Shown piece by piece: positions 27,919 to 37,543 of a stretch of DNA of 64,000 bases; the stretch's first letter is position 1; the number at the start of each line of letters is the position of its first letter. The position numbers and the translations under genes are program-made. Below the pieces are notes generated by a model. It saw nothing but the letters and a program-made list of their open reading frames with translations, made no database searches and was not told the origin of the DNA. Origin of the DNA: Noviluteimonas lactosilytica (GTDB lineage Bacteria; Pseudomonadota; Gammaproteobacteria; Xanthomonadales; Xanthomonadaceae); the NCBI RefSeq assembly GCF_020866925.1, contig NZ_JAJGAK010000001.1:62001-126000 (forward strand). Direction: 5' to 3'.

Positions 27919-28377
27919 ATGACGAAACCGAAACCCCGCCCCGAACTCGCCGAGGCCAGGCAAGAAGGCCTGCACAACATCGGCGAGGCCGCCGCGATGA
28001 CCGGCGTCACCGCGAAGATGATCCGCCACTACGAGAGTATCGCCCTGCTCCCCGAGGCCGGCCGCACGTTCGCGGGCTATCGCATCTACGACGACGCCGA
28101 CCTGCACCGCATCCGCTTCATCAAGCGCTCGCGTTCGCTGGGCTTCTCGATGAAGCAGATCCGCGCGCTCCTCGACCTGTGGGACGACGACTCGCGCAAC
28201 AGCGCGGACGTCAAGCGCCTGGCGCGCGAGCACGCCGCCGAACTGGCCGAGCGCATCCGCGAGATGGAATCGATGAAGCGCACCCTCGAGCACCTGGCGC
28301 ATCGCTGCCATGGCGACGCGCGACCCGACTGCCCGATCCTCGACGATCTCGCGAACTTCTCACCACCAGGCGACTGA
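27919..28377 (+). CDS. cueR: Copper-responsive MerR-family regulator CueR
   Basis: 152 residues: winged-helix HTH (IGEAAAMTGVTAKMIRHYESIALLPEAGR..GYRIYDDADL), a coiled-coil dimerisation helix (about 95-130) and a C-terminal metal loop CHGDARPDC (Cys-X7-Cys), the spacing of the Cu(I)-binding cysteines in CueR. Zn- or Hg-type MerR proteins differ at this loop. The ATG at 27919 is the first in frame after the promoter; upstream frame residues overlap the divergent oxidase. It controls the divergent copper operon through the 19-bp-spacer promoter. Confidence 0.93.
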   Translation: MTKPKPRPELAEARQEGLHNIGEAAAMTGVTAKMIRHYESIALLPEAGRTFAGYRIYDDADLHRIRFIKRSRSLGFSMKQIRALLDLWDDDSRNSADVKRLAREHAAELAERIREMESMKRTLEHLAHRCHGDARPDCPILDDLANFSPPGD

Positions 28378-28487
28378 ACGCTGAATGGCACTTGTCCCGT
28401 GCCCTTCACGGCTGGCGTAGTGCATGCAACATGCGTCGCCGCATGTCGTATCCATCCCGCCACCGATAGTCACCTGGAGCCCGTTTC

Positions 28488-28775
28488 ATGAAGCGTGTCG
28501 TCCTTGCCGTCGCCGGTTCGTTGCTTGCCTTCGCCGCCTTCGCACAGAGTTCCGTCGGACACATCGTCGGCGACGCGAAGAAAGGCGATGTCGTCGAGAT
28601 CTATTCGCCCGACGTCGGCGTGAAGCGCACGACCACGATGGAAGAGGACGGCCGTTACACGTTCCGCCGCCTGCCGCTCGGCTCGTACGAAGTCACGGTG
28701 AAGCATGCCGACGGCACCGAAGAGCAGACGAAGTTCGTCACCCTGCGCGTCGGCCAGACCGCGAAGGTCCAGTAA
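28488..28775 (+). CDS. Small exported protein with carboxypeptidase-regulatory-like (Ig-like) fold
   Basis: 95 residues: signal peptide (MKRVVLAVAGSLLAFAAFAQ), then a single beta-sandwich repeat resembling carboxypeptidase regulatory/Cna-B domains (GHIVGDAKKGDVVEIYSPDVG, DGRYTFRRLPLGSYEVTVKHADG, VTLRVGQTAKV). No catalytic residues. Probably periplasmic. It stands alone between cueR and the convergent HDAC homologue; the 110 bp upstream show no obvious motif. Confidence 0.78.
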   Translation: MKRVVLAVAGSLLAFAAFAQSSVGHIVGDAKKGDVVEIYSPDVGVKRTTTMEEDGRYTFRRLPLGSYEVTVKHADGTEEQTKFVTLRVGQTAKVQ

Positions 28776-28799
28776 GCCGCCGCGCCAGTCGATCGGGTT

Positions 28800-29822
28800 T
28801 CAGGCGAACGCGGCGAGCACCGCGCCGACGTTCGCCCCGATCTCCTCCACCGCGTAACCGCCTTCCTGCACGAGCACCGTCGGAAGGCGCAATGCGGCCA
28901 TGCGTTCGCCGATCGCGACGAAGTGCGATGCATCCAGCGCGAAGCTGCTGATCGGATCGCCTTCGAAGGTATCCACGCCGAGCGACACCACGAGCGCATC
29001 GGCGCCGAAGGTGTCGATCGCGCGCAATGCGACGTCCAGCGCGCCTTCGTACGCCGGCCACTGCGTGCCGCGCGGCAACGGCAGGTTGAGCGTGCGCCCC
29101 TCGCCTTCGCCGGCGCCGCGTTCGTCGGCGAAGCCCAGGAAGTACGGGTACTCGGTCTCCGGCGTGCCGTGCAACGAGGCGAAGAACACGTCTTCGCGCC
29201 ACCAGAAGATGTCCTGCGTGCCGTTGCCGTGGTGATAGTCGATGTCGAGCACCGCCACGCGCGCACAGCCCGCATCGCGCAACGCCTGTGCCGCGAGTGC
29301 CGCGTTGTTGAGATAGCAGTAGCCGCCGTACACCGAACGCGCGGCGTGATGGCCGGGCGGACGACACAACGCATACGCGGCGCGCGCGCCTTCGCTGACG
29401 AGCGCGGCGGCCGTCAGCGCGCATCGCGCGGCCGCGAACGCCGCGTCCCACGTGCCCGCGACGATGGGCGTGCCCGCATCGAACGCGTAGTACCCCATCA
29501 TCCCGTTGATGCCTTCGGGCACGCGGTCGCGACGCAGGCTGCGCGCGGGAAACCCGCTGGGCAACATCGAACCACCGCGCCCCTCCGCCTGCCATCGCGG
29601 ATACGCGGTGCGCAGGAACTCGACGAACGCCGGATCGTGCACCGCGTGCAGGACCTCGAACCCGAACTCGCGCGGTTCGATCACCGGCATGCCGGCCGCC
29701 TGCACCGCGCGCAGGATGTGATCGATGCGATCGGGCGACTCGTACATCGGCACGAGTTCGCCGCGGTGGAGTTCGACGCCACCATCGTGGCGCGCGTGCA
29801 ACGGCGAGTGGACGACCTGCAT
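28800..29822 (-). CDS. Histone deacetylase/acetylpolyamine amidohydrolase family protein
   Basis: 340 residues of the arginase-fold deacetylase family. Visible are LCRPPGHHAARSVYGGYCYLNN (active-site His pair), VLDIDYHHGNGTQDIFW (zinc Asp/His), SLGVDTFEGDP (zinc Asp) and QEGGYAVEEIG (transition-state Tyr). The N-terminal part H..HDGGVELHRGELVPMYESPDR resembles bacterial acetylpolyamine amidohydrolases, which deacetylate acetylputrescine or acetylcadaverine. The ATG at 29822 is used; a TTG three codons earlier is possible. Confidence 0.88.
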   Translation of the reverse strand: MQVVHSPLHARHDGGVELHRGELVPMYESPDRIDHILRAVQAAGMPVIEPREFGFEVLHAVHDPAFVEFLRTAYPRWQAEGRGGSMLPSGFPARSLRRDRVPEGINGMMGYYAFDAGTPIVAGTWDAAFAAARCALTAAALVSEGARAAYALCRPPGHHAARSVYGGYCYLNNAALAAQALRDAGCARVAVLDIDYHHGNGTQDIFWWREDVFFASLHGTPETEYPYFLGFADERGAGEGEGRTLNLPLPRGTQWPAYEGALDVALRAIDTFGADALVVSLGVDTFEGDPISSFALDASHFVAIGERMAALRLPTVLVQEGGYAVEEIGANVGAVLAAFA

Positions 29823-29859
29823 GGCGCGCAACCCGAGGCGAAGACAGGGCCAGAGTACG

Positions 29860-29965
29860 AAAACAGGGGTCAGCGAAAACAGGGGTCAGAGCACCATTTC
29901 GAACCGAAATGGTGCTCTGACCCCTGTTTTCAGACCCTGACCCCTGTTTTCTGACCCCTGTTTTT
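29860..29965. repeat. REP-type palindrome cluster (aaaacaggggtcagagcacc family)
   Basis: A 55-bp near-perfect palindrome at 29876-29930 has 26-bp arms around a 3-nt centre. It is flanked by one direct partial copy (29860-29873) and two inverted partial copies (29937-29965) of aaaacaggggtcag. The same 26-bp arm apart from its innermost base recurs at 57478-57531. The cluster lies in the divergent gap between the deacetylase gene (start 29822) and the FMN reductase gene (start 30027). Such elements in this group of bacteria are thought to be mobilised by REP-associated tyrosine transposases; none is in this window. Confidence 0.85.
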
Positions 29966-30026
29966 CTCACGCGCGTTGAATGCGCGGTTGCCGAGACTTC
30001 GAGTCCCTCGTCACCGGGGCATTCCC

Positions 30027-30605
30027 ATGCATCCCTTCTCCGTCGGGTATTTCGTCGGCAGCCTGGCCAAGGCCTCCATCAACCGGCAGCTCGCGCACGC
30101 GCTCATCAACCTCGCCCCGGGCGAGCTGAAGTTCACCGAGATCAAGTTCGACGAACTGCCGCTGTACAGCTACGACTACGACGCGGACTTCCCGCCGGTC
30201 GCGCGCAAGTTCAAGGAAGCGATCGCCGACTGCGACGCGATCCTGTTCGTCACGCCCGAATACAACCGCTCGATCCCCGGCGGCCTGAAGAATGCGATCG
30301 ACTGGGCGAGCCGCCCGTACGGGCAGAACTCGTTCTCGCGCAAACCTTCCGCGGTGATCGGCACCTCGCCGGGTGCGATCGGCACTGCGGTGGCCCAGCA
30401 GCACCTGCGCAGCCTGCTGAGCTTCTGCAACTCGCCGCAGATGAACGCGCCCGAGGCCTACATCCAGTTCAAGCCCGGCCTGATCACGCCGCAGGGCGAA
30501 GTGACGGATGAGACGACCGAAGCATTCCTGCGTGAATACATGAAGGAGTTGCACGCGTTCATCGTGCGCGTGCTCACCGTGTTGCCGCGCGAGAAACGCG
30601 CATGA
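30027..30605 (+). CDS. NADPH-dependent FMN reductase family protein
   Basis: 192 residues of flavodoxin fold: MHPFSVGYFVGSLAKASINRQLAHAL (phosphate-binding loop GSLAKASIN), ILFVTPEYNRSIPGGLKNAIDWASRP (family signature PEYNxSxPGxLKNAIDW) and VIGTSPGAIGTAVAQQHLR. This matches chromate/quinone reductases of the ChrR/YieF/azoreductase group that use NAD(P)H and FMN. The physiological substrate is not determined. The ATG at 30027 gives the family's usual N-terminus. Confidence 0.92.
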   Translation: MHPFSVGYFVGSLAKASINRQLAHALINLAPGELKFTEIKFDELPLYSYDYDADFPPVARKFKEAIADCDAILFVTPEYNRSIPGGLKNAIDWASRPYGQNSFSRKPSAVIGTSPGAIGTAVAQQHLRSLLSFCNSPQMNAPEAYIQFKPGLITPQGEVTDETTEAFLREYMKELHAFIVRVLTVLPREKRA

Positions 30606-30665
30606 CGGCGGGCACGTAACTGCTGCCTCACGCGGCCGCCAGCACACTCGCGGACGGAGGTGCAC

Positions 30666-31654
30666 ATGGCGAACGCGACAACGCATCGCGACATCATCGT
30701 GATCGGGGCATCGGCCGGCGGCGTGCCGGTGCTGCTCGAACTCGCGAAAGGCCTGCCGCGCGACCTGGCGGCGAGCGTCCTGATCGTCGTGCACATCGGC
30801 GCGCATCCGAGCACGTTGCCGGAGCTGATGAGCGCGCGGCCGGGCCGCTGACCGCGGTGCATCCGCGCCATCTCGAACGCCTCGAGCCCGGCCGAATCTA
30901 CGTCGCCCCGCCCGACCACCACATGCTGGTCGTCGGCCGGCAGATCCGCCTGACGCGCGACGCGAAGGAAAACCACGCGCGGCCCGCGATCGATCCGTTG
31001 TTCCGTTCGGCCGCGATCGCGCATGGCACGCGCACGATCGGCGTGATCCTCAGCGGCCGGCTCGACGACGGCACCGCGGGGTTGCAGGCGATCCAGGCGT
31101 GCGGCGGGCTGACCGTGGTGCAGGATCCCGACGACGCGGAAGAAGGCCAGATGCCATCGAGTGCGATCGAGAACGTGCGCGTGGACCACGTGGTCACCTG
31201 CGAAACACTGCCGGCCACGCTGGCTTCCCTTGTGCACCAACGCGCGCCCGCCGAAGTACCGGTCCCGCAACGCGTGGCCTGCGAACAACAATTGAGCCAG
31301 GGCGAGGGCGACACCATGGAAAACCTCGACGCGATCGGCACCCCATCCAAGATCATCTGTCCTGAATGCAACGGCGTGCTGTGGGAAATGCGCGATGCGA
31401 AGCCGCGGCGCTTCCGCTGCCATACCGGCCACGCATTCACCGCGGCCTCGCTGATCTACACGCAACGCACGAAGATGGACGAAGCGTTGTGGAACGCGTT
31501 GCGCGCGATGGAGGAACGCGTGTCGCTGCTGCGTTCGATGGCCGGCACGCACCGCGAAGCGGGCAACCCGCGCGAAGGCGATCGACTCGAACGCGAGGCC
31601 ACGCACCTGACGCAACACGCGGCGCAGCTGCAGGCCATGGTCTCCGGCACCTGA
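30666..31654 (+). pseudogene. Stand-alone CheB-type methylesterase, broken by a -1 frameshift
   Basis: Two adjoining frames make one CheB protein without a receiver domain. Residues before 30851 carry DIIVIGASAGGVPVLLELAKGL (catalytic Ser) and VVHIGAHPSTLPELMSARPGR-stop. From about 30845 the next frame continues GPLTAVHPRHLERLEPGRIYVAPPDHHM with the catalytic Asp region SGRLDDGTAGLQA and a C-terminal zinc-ribbon-like CPECNGVLWE..FRCHTGHAF. One base added near 30843-30848 (run gccgggccgc) restores a protein of about 329 residues. GGAGG precedes ATG 30666. It could be a true pseudogene or a sequencing error. The role would be to demethylate receptors or related targets. Confidence 0.85.
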
Positions 31655-31715
31655 TGCGCGTTGCCGCTGCCGGGCGGAAAGGCGGATACTGACCCGACTG
31701 CGGCCGAGCCTTCCG

Positions 31716-34700
31716 ATGACCAAGCGATCGAAGACCCCAGCTCCGACGACGCCCGGCGACGAAGCCGCCACCGCCGAGCCCGTCCACACCGTGGCCGCAA
31801 CCTCCTCCGTCGATGCGGCGCCCACGCCGCCCGACAGCGAAGAACCCCTCGTCGTCGGCATCGGTGCTTCGGCCGGCGGGCTCGAGGCGTACAAGGCCTT
31901 CTTCGACAAGATGCCGACAGGCACGAACATCGCCTTCGTGCTGGTGCAGCATCTCTCGCCCGACCACAGCAGCATGCTGGTCGACCTGATTTCGCGGCAT
32001 ACCGGGATGCAGGTGCAGGAAGCCACCGATGGCACGTCGGTGCAGGCCGGCCATGTCTACGTGATCCCGCCCGACGCCACGCTGACGATCTCCGACGGCG
32101 TGCTGCAACTCACCAAGCCCGCGCCGCCGCGGCAGTATCGCTGGCCCATCGACAGCTTCTTCGCCTCCCTCGCCGAAGACCAGGGCGATCACGCGGTCGC
32201 GATCGTGTTGTCGGGCAGCGGCAGCGACGGCGCGCGCGGCCTGCGCGCGGTGAAGGAACGCGGCGGCCTGACCATCGCTCAGGCCGGCACGGACCACGTC
32301 GCGATGAGCGGCATGCCCGCGAGCGCCGCGGCCACGGGCGTCGTCGACCACGTGCTGCCCGTCGATGAAATGGCCGAGCGGCTGGTGTCGCACCAGCGCC
32401 ACCTGCAGACGTCGCGTCGCACCAAGGGTCCCGATGGCGCGCGCCAGGACCTCGCCGCGCACCTGCAGACGATCGCCGCGATGTTGCGCGCCGAAGTCGG
32501 CCACGACTTCAGCCAGTACAAGGAAAAGACGCTGATCCGCCGCATCCAGCGGCGCATGCAGGTCGCGCAGTCGGACACGGTGCAGGACTACATCGAGCAC
32601 CTGAAGCAGAACCCGCTGGAACTGGAGAACCTGTTCCGCGAGTTGCTGATCGGCGTGACCGAGTTCTTCCGCGATGCCGAAGCCTTCGACGTTTTGCAGG
32701 AACAGGCGATCCCGCTGCTGCTCGCCGACAAGAGCGCCGCCGACATCCTGCGCGTGTGGGTGCCGGCGTGCGCGACCGGCGAAGAGGCGTATTCGATCGC
32801 CATCGCGCTGGCCGAGGCGATCGCGCAGCATCGCGGCGGGCCGAAGGTGCAGATCTTCGCGACCGACATCGACGATCGCGCGATCAACCTCGCGCGCGCC
32901 GGCCGCTTCCGCGGCCCGTTGCCGGGCGTCTCGCCGGAACGCCTGGAACGCTGGTTCATCCAGGACGGCGACTACTACGTGGTGATCAAGCCGATCCGCG
33001 AGATGGTCGTGTTTTCGCCGCACAGCGCGATCAAGGATCCGCCGTTCTCGCGGCTCGATCTCGTCTCGTGCCGCAACCTGCTCATCTACCTCAACTCGGA
33101 ACTGCAGGAACACCTGATCCGCACGTTCCACTACGCACTGCGCGCGGGCGGCGTGCTGATGCTCGGGCCGTCGGAAAGCCTGGGGCGCAATACGTCGCTG
33201 TTCTCCGTGCTCGACAAGAAGCACCGCCTGTACGTGCGCCGCAGCGATGGCCGCGGTGCGTTGCCGATCGCCGCGCCAAAACGCCTGGTCGGCGTGGATT
33301 CGGCGGCGCGCAACATCGCCGCGCGCGTCAACAGTCCCGAAGACGCGATCGAACGCAACGCGCGTCGCGCGCTCGAAAAACACGCACCGGCCTACGTCAT
33401 CATCGACGCCAACCACGACGTGCTGCGCTTCTTCGGCGATACCGGTCGCTATCTCGGACCGTCGTCGGGCACCGCGAGCCTCAACCTGTTCGCGCTGCTG
33501 CACAAGGGATTGCGCGGTCCCGCGCGCACCGCCGTGCAACAGGCGCTCGGCCGGCAGGCCACCGTCGTGCAGGAAGGCCAGCTGATCGGACGCGGCAGCG
33601 AACGCATCCCCGTGCGCCTGATCGCCGAACCGATCTTCGAACAGGACGACGGCAACAACCGCGACGAGCGCCGTGCCTCGACGCTGTGCCTGCTCATCTT
33701 CAAGGAACTCGCCCAGGCCCCGCAGCACGCTGCGGCCGAAGCCGCCCCCGCGGCGACGAACCGCAAGACCGGCGCACGCGGCGAGTCCGCGCGCATCCAG
33801 GAGATGGAACTCGAACTCGCCACCACGCGCGAGCAACTCCACACCGCGATCGACGAACTCGAAACCGCGAACGAGGAGATGAAGTCCGCCAACGAAGAAT
33901 ACCAGTCGGTCAACGAGGAACTGCAATCCTCGAACGAGGAACTGGAAACCTCCAAGGAGGAGATGCAGTCGATCAACGAAGAGCTGCAGACGGTCAACGT
34001 CGAGCTCAACAGCAAGAACGAAGCGCTCGGCCGCCTCAACAGCGACCTGCAGAACCTGCTGGAAAGCACGCAGATCGCCACGCTGTTCCTGGATTCGTCG
34101 CTGCACGTGAGCGGCTTCACGCCCGCGATCTCCGACTTGTTCCACCTGCGCGAAGGCGACCACGGCCGCCCGATCACCGAGATCACCGCGCGCATCCCCT
34201 ACCCGCAGCTCAAGGCCGACGTGAAGCAGGTGCTGCGCACGCTCGCGATGGTCGAGCGCGTGCTGCACGGCGGCGTCGACGGCGCGGTGTACCTGCTGCG
34301 CATGCGTCCGTATCGCACGACCGACAACGTGATCGATGGCGTCGTGCTCACCTTCATCGACATCACCGAACGTCAGCAACACGAGTACGAACGCGGGCGG
34401 TTGGCGGCGATCGTCGAGTCGTCGCAGGACGCGATCATCGGCCACACGCTCGAGGGCGCGATCACCTTCTGGAACGGCGCCGCCGAACGCATGTTCGGTT
34501 ACACGACCTCGCGCGCGATCGGCAAGTCGCTGGGCATGCTGTTGCCGCCGTTCGAAGCGCAGCCCGACCTCAAGATGCTGCTGGCGGCGGCCGCGGGCGA
34601 AGCCTCGCCGGAAGAAATGACGACGACGTGGCTGCGCCAGGACGGCTCCGAAGTCCCGGTCTCCGTGCGCAGTTCGCCGGTGATGGACCAGGCCGGCGCG

Positions 34701-35736
34701 GTGGTCGGCGGTTCGACGATCGTGCGCGACATCAGCGATCGCAAGCGCGCCGCGCGTCGGCTGCAGGAGAGCGAACGGCGCCTGGCCGACATCGTCGAGC
34801 AGGCCACCGTCGGCGTCGCGCAGACCGACCTCGAAGGTCACCTGGAAATGGTGAACCCGCGCTTCTGCGAGATCGTCGGGCGGACGTCCGAGGATCTGCG
34901 CGGCATGCGCATGCAGGCGATCACGCACGTCGACGATGTCGTCGAGAACGACCGCACGTTCCGCGCGCTCGTCGCCACCGGCGAGCCGCTGCAGAACGAA
35001 AAGCGCTTCCTGCGCCCCGACGGCAAGGTCATCTGGGTCAGCAACCATGTGTCGCTGATCCACGACGACCACGGCCGTCCGACGAGCGCGGTGGCGGTGG
35101 TGCTCGACATCACCCAGCGCAAGCTCGTCAGCGAACACCGCGAGTTGCTGCTCGACGAACTCAACCATCGGGTCAAGAACACGCTGGCCACCGTGCAGGC
35201 GATCGCGATGCAGACGCTGTCGCACGCCGCCGACATGGGTGGATTCCGCGAAGCGTTCCTCGCGCCTGCAGTCCCTGTCCAACACTCACAACCTGCTCGC
35301 GGAACAAAGCTGGCGCGGCGCCAGCATCGGCGATCTCGTGCGCGCGGAAGTCGCGCCCTACGCCACGCCCGCCGGCCCGCACGCGCACATGGACGGCGAG
35401 GACATCGAACTCACCACGCGCCAGGCGCTCGCGATCAGCCTCGCGTTGCACGAGCTCGCCACCAACGCCGGCAAGTACGGTGCGTTCTCGAAACCCGAAG
35501 GGCGCGTCGACATCCACTGGAACATCGACGTGCGCGACAACGCGCGCTGGTTGCGCCTGCAGTGGGAGGAACGCAACGGCCCGAAGGTGAATGCGCCCGA
35601 TCGTCGCGGCTTCGGCACGCGACTGATCACCGAAGGCGTGAAGCACGACCTCGATGGGCGCGTGTTCCTTGACTTCCCGACGACAGGCGTCGTCTGCATC
35701 ATCGAGTTCCCCCTGAAGGACCAGGAACACCGTTGA
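31716..35736 (+). pseudogene. CheB-CheR-PAS-HWE histidine kinase hybrid, frameshifted before the ATPase domain
   Basis: Domains in order: CheB methylesterase (about 45-230, GIGASAGGLEA), CheR methyltransferase (about 250-510, CATGEEAYSIA), a long heptad coiled coil (about 690-775, repeated NEEL/NEEM), three PAS domains (about 780-1130) and an HWE/HisKA_2 box LLDELNHRVKNTLATVQAIA (His near 1150). After FREAFLA near 35262 the frame drifts into nonsense (to a stop at 35672). The next frame reads RLQSLSNTHNLLAEQSW, then HELATNAGKYGA and GFGTRLI (ATPase) to the stop at 35736. A 2-bp deletion in the run tcgcgcctg explains it. Intact length would be about 1340 residues. Confidence 0.88.
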
Positions 35737-36131
35737 GCGATCCCTCGATGAATGCGGCGCAGCGCCCGCGGGTGCTGATCGCCGAAGACGAGGCCTGCCT
35801 CGCGTTCGCGCTCGCGGACCTGCTGGAAGACGCCGGCTACGACGTCGTCCCGTTCGCGCGCCTGGACGATGTCGCGCGCGCCGCCGCCGACGGCGCGGAC
35901 TTCGACCTCGCGATCCTCGACATCAACCTCGCAGGCGAGCTCGTGTATCCGGTCGTGCCGCGCCTGCGCGATCGCGGCGTGCCGATCCTGTTCGCATCGG
36001 CCTACGGCACGCGCAGCATCCCCGCCGAATACGACGACGTGATCGTGTTGCAGAAGCCCTACGATCCCGTTGCGATGCTGTCGACGGTCGCGTCGATGCT
36101 GACCGCGCGCACGGTCTGGCGCGCTGTCTAA
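35733..36131 (+). CDS. Single-domain response regulator partnered with the HWE kinase
   Basis: 132 residues of receiver domain: VLIAEDEACLAFALADLLE, phospho-acceptor Asp in DLAILDINLAGELVYPV and Lys in VLQKPYDP. Receivers with INLxGE after the Asp commonly accompany HWE kinases. The start is taken as TTG at 35733, overlapping the kinase stop (TTGA) with AGGA upstream; ATG 35748 is the alternative, without a ribosome site. Lacks an output domain. Overlaps the next, convergent gene by 4 nt. Confidence 0.87.
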   Translation: MSDPSMNAAQRPRVLIAEDEACLAFALADLLEDAGYDVVPFARLDDVARAAADGADFDLAILDINLAGELVYPVVPRLRDRGVPILFASAYGTRSIPAEYDDVIVLQKPYDPVAMLSTVASMLTARTVWRAV

Positions 36132-36637
36132 TTCGGCGCGCTGGCGGTCTCGCGCAACAGCGCGGTGACATGCAGCCGCGCCCACAACGTCAGGTACTGG
36201 ATCGCCGCCGCGCGCGAGATGCAGACGACCTCGCCGCGGAATATCGCGTCGCGATGCAGGTTCGTGTAGGCCTTCCAGCCGCCGTTCGGCGCGTGCTCCA
36301 CGTTGGCGACGACGCTCCCGGACGCCCGTTCGCACACGAGCATCGTGTCCTGCCCGAGCCACCAGTCTCCGTCCTTCCAGCGGAAGCCCTCGGGCGGATC
36401 GATCGTGCCCGTGGGGCGATACGCGGTGCGCAGGACGAGATCCGGCGAGGAAGTGACGTACAACTCCGTGCCGAGCGCTTCGTCGTAGTGCTTGCTCATC
36501 TCGGCGTCGAGTGCATCGGTGTCGATCGTGCCGCAGGCCGTCATCGGCCCGAACAGGGTTTCGACCAGCACCGACGCGCGCATGCAATCGGGCACGAGCA
36601 CGAGCCTGTCGCGTGTCTGGTAGACGGTGCAGTCCAT
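36128..36637 (-). CDS. Hypothetical protein
   Basis: 169 residues, no signal peptide or membrane segment. Visible segments include VYQTRDRLVLVPDCMRASVLVETLFGP and GFRWKDGDWWLGQDTMLVCERASG. I do not recognise a family. ATG 36637 is used. It is convergent with the receiver gene and divergent from the MBL-fold gene across 153 bp in which I see no clear motif. Confidence 0.65.
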   Translation of the reverse strand: MDCTVYQTRDRLVLVPDCMRASVLVETLFGPMTACGTIDTDALDAEMSKHYDEALGTELYVTSSPDLVLRTAYRPTGTIDPPEGFRWKDGDWWLGQDTMLVCERASGSVVANVEHAPNGGWKAYTNLHRDAIFRGEVVCISRAAAIQYLTLWARLHVTALLRETASAPN

Positions 36638-36790
36638 CGCCGCTCCCAACGTCGAGTTGCGAGTGTGCGCGCTGCGTGCAGTGCAACACCGCCGCCGGTC
36701 GGACTGGACAGTCCCCCGGTTGGCCGATACCGCGCCGCGCGCACGTTGAATAGGCCTCGTGGAAGCCTTCCTCCACGCGGAGCCGCGTTC

Positions 36791-37543
36791 ATGACCGTGA
36801 CCAATTCAGACTCCAACACGAACGTCCACGAGATCGCGGACCGCATCTACCGCATCAATACGCCCGTCTCGCTGCCGGGAGACGACACTGGCTTCTCCTT
36901 CAACCAGTACCTGATCCTCGACGACGAACCCTTGCTCTTCCATACCGGCCTGCGCGGGCTGTTCCCGCTCGTGCGCGAAGCGGTGGCGCACGTGATGCCC
37001 GTCGAGCGACTGCGGCACGTCGCGTTCTCGCACGTGGAAGCCGACGAATGCGGTGCGCTCAACGAGTGGCTCGCCGTCGCGCCGCATGCAGCGCCCCTGT
37101 GCGGCCAGGTGGCGGCGCTCGTGTCGATCGGCGATCTCGCGGACCGTCCGCCGCGTGCGCTCGCCGACGGCGAAACGATCTCGCTCGGCAGCCACGTGAT
37201 GCGCTGGATCGATGCGCCGCATCTTCCGCATGCGTGGGAGTGCGGTTTCATGATGGAAGAAAGCACGCGCACGCTGTTGTGCGGCGACCTGTTCACCCAG
37301 CCGGGTTTCGGGAAAGCGCCGATCACCGAAAACGACATCCTCGGTCCGAGCGAAGCGTTCCGCGGACAGATGGACTACTTCTCGCACACGAAGAACGCCG
37401 AAGCGCTCATCGGGAAACTCGCGAACCTCGCACCGCGCACGCTCGCGGTGATGCACGGCAGCGCCTACAGCGGCGACGGTGCGGCGTTGTTGCATGCACT
37501 CTCGCGCGAACTGTGCCGGGAGCAAGCCTCACGAACCGCTTGA
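36791..37543 (+). CDS. MBL-fold hydrolase of the di-iron ODP (flavodiiron-like) type
   Basis: 250 residues of metallo-beta-lactamase fold. The metal motif reads FSHVEADECGALNEW (HxExDE), the variant found in oxygen-binding di-iron proteins and flavodiiron domains rather than the HxHxDH of hydrolases. Further ligand candidates are the His in IDAPHLPHAWECGF, the Asp in TLLCGDLFTQPG and the His in LAVMHGSAYSGDG. No flavodoxin domain is attached. Likely an O2/NO-sensing or -reducing protein or an orphan sensor. Its 3' end overlaps the convergent LysR gene by 15 nt. Confidence 0.8.
   Translation: MTVTNSDSNTNVHEIADRIYRINTPVSLPGDDTGFSFNQYLILDDEPLLFHTGLRGLFPLVREAVAHVMPVERLRHVAFSHVEADECGALNEWLAVAPHAAPLCGQVAALVSIGDLADRPPRALADGETISLGSHVMRWIDAPHLPHAWECGFMMEESTRTLLCGDLFTQPGFGKAPITENDILGPSEAFRGQMDYFSHTKNAEALIGKLANLAPRTLAVMHGSAYSGDGAALLHALSRELCREQASRTA

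Noticed and set aside
29876-29930. REP palindrome at 29.9 kb considered as a rho-independent terminator
   Set aside because: Both flanking genes are transcribed away from it, so there is no upstream transcript to stop; the repeat interpretation fits better.
31437-35285. 1282-codon open frame antisense to the CheB-CheR hybrid kinase
   Set aside because: Shadow of a strongly supported multi-domain gene; Arg/His/Ala-rich with no motifs.
35733-36131. ATG 35748 considered as the start of the receiver gene
   Set aside because: No Shine-Dalgarno precedes it, while TTG 35733 overlaps the upstream stop codon and has AGGA at a suitable distance. The choice remains uncertain.
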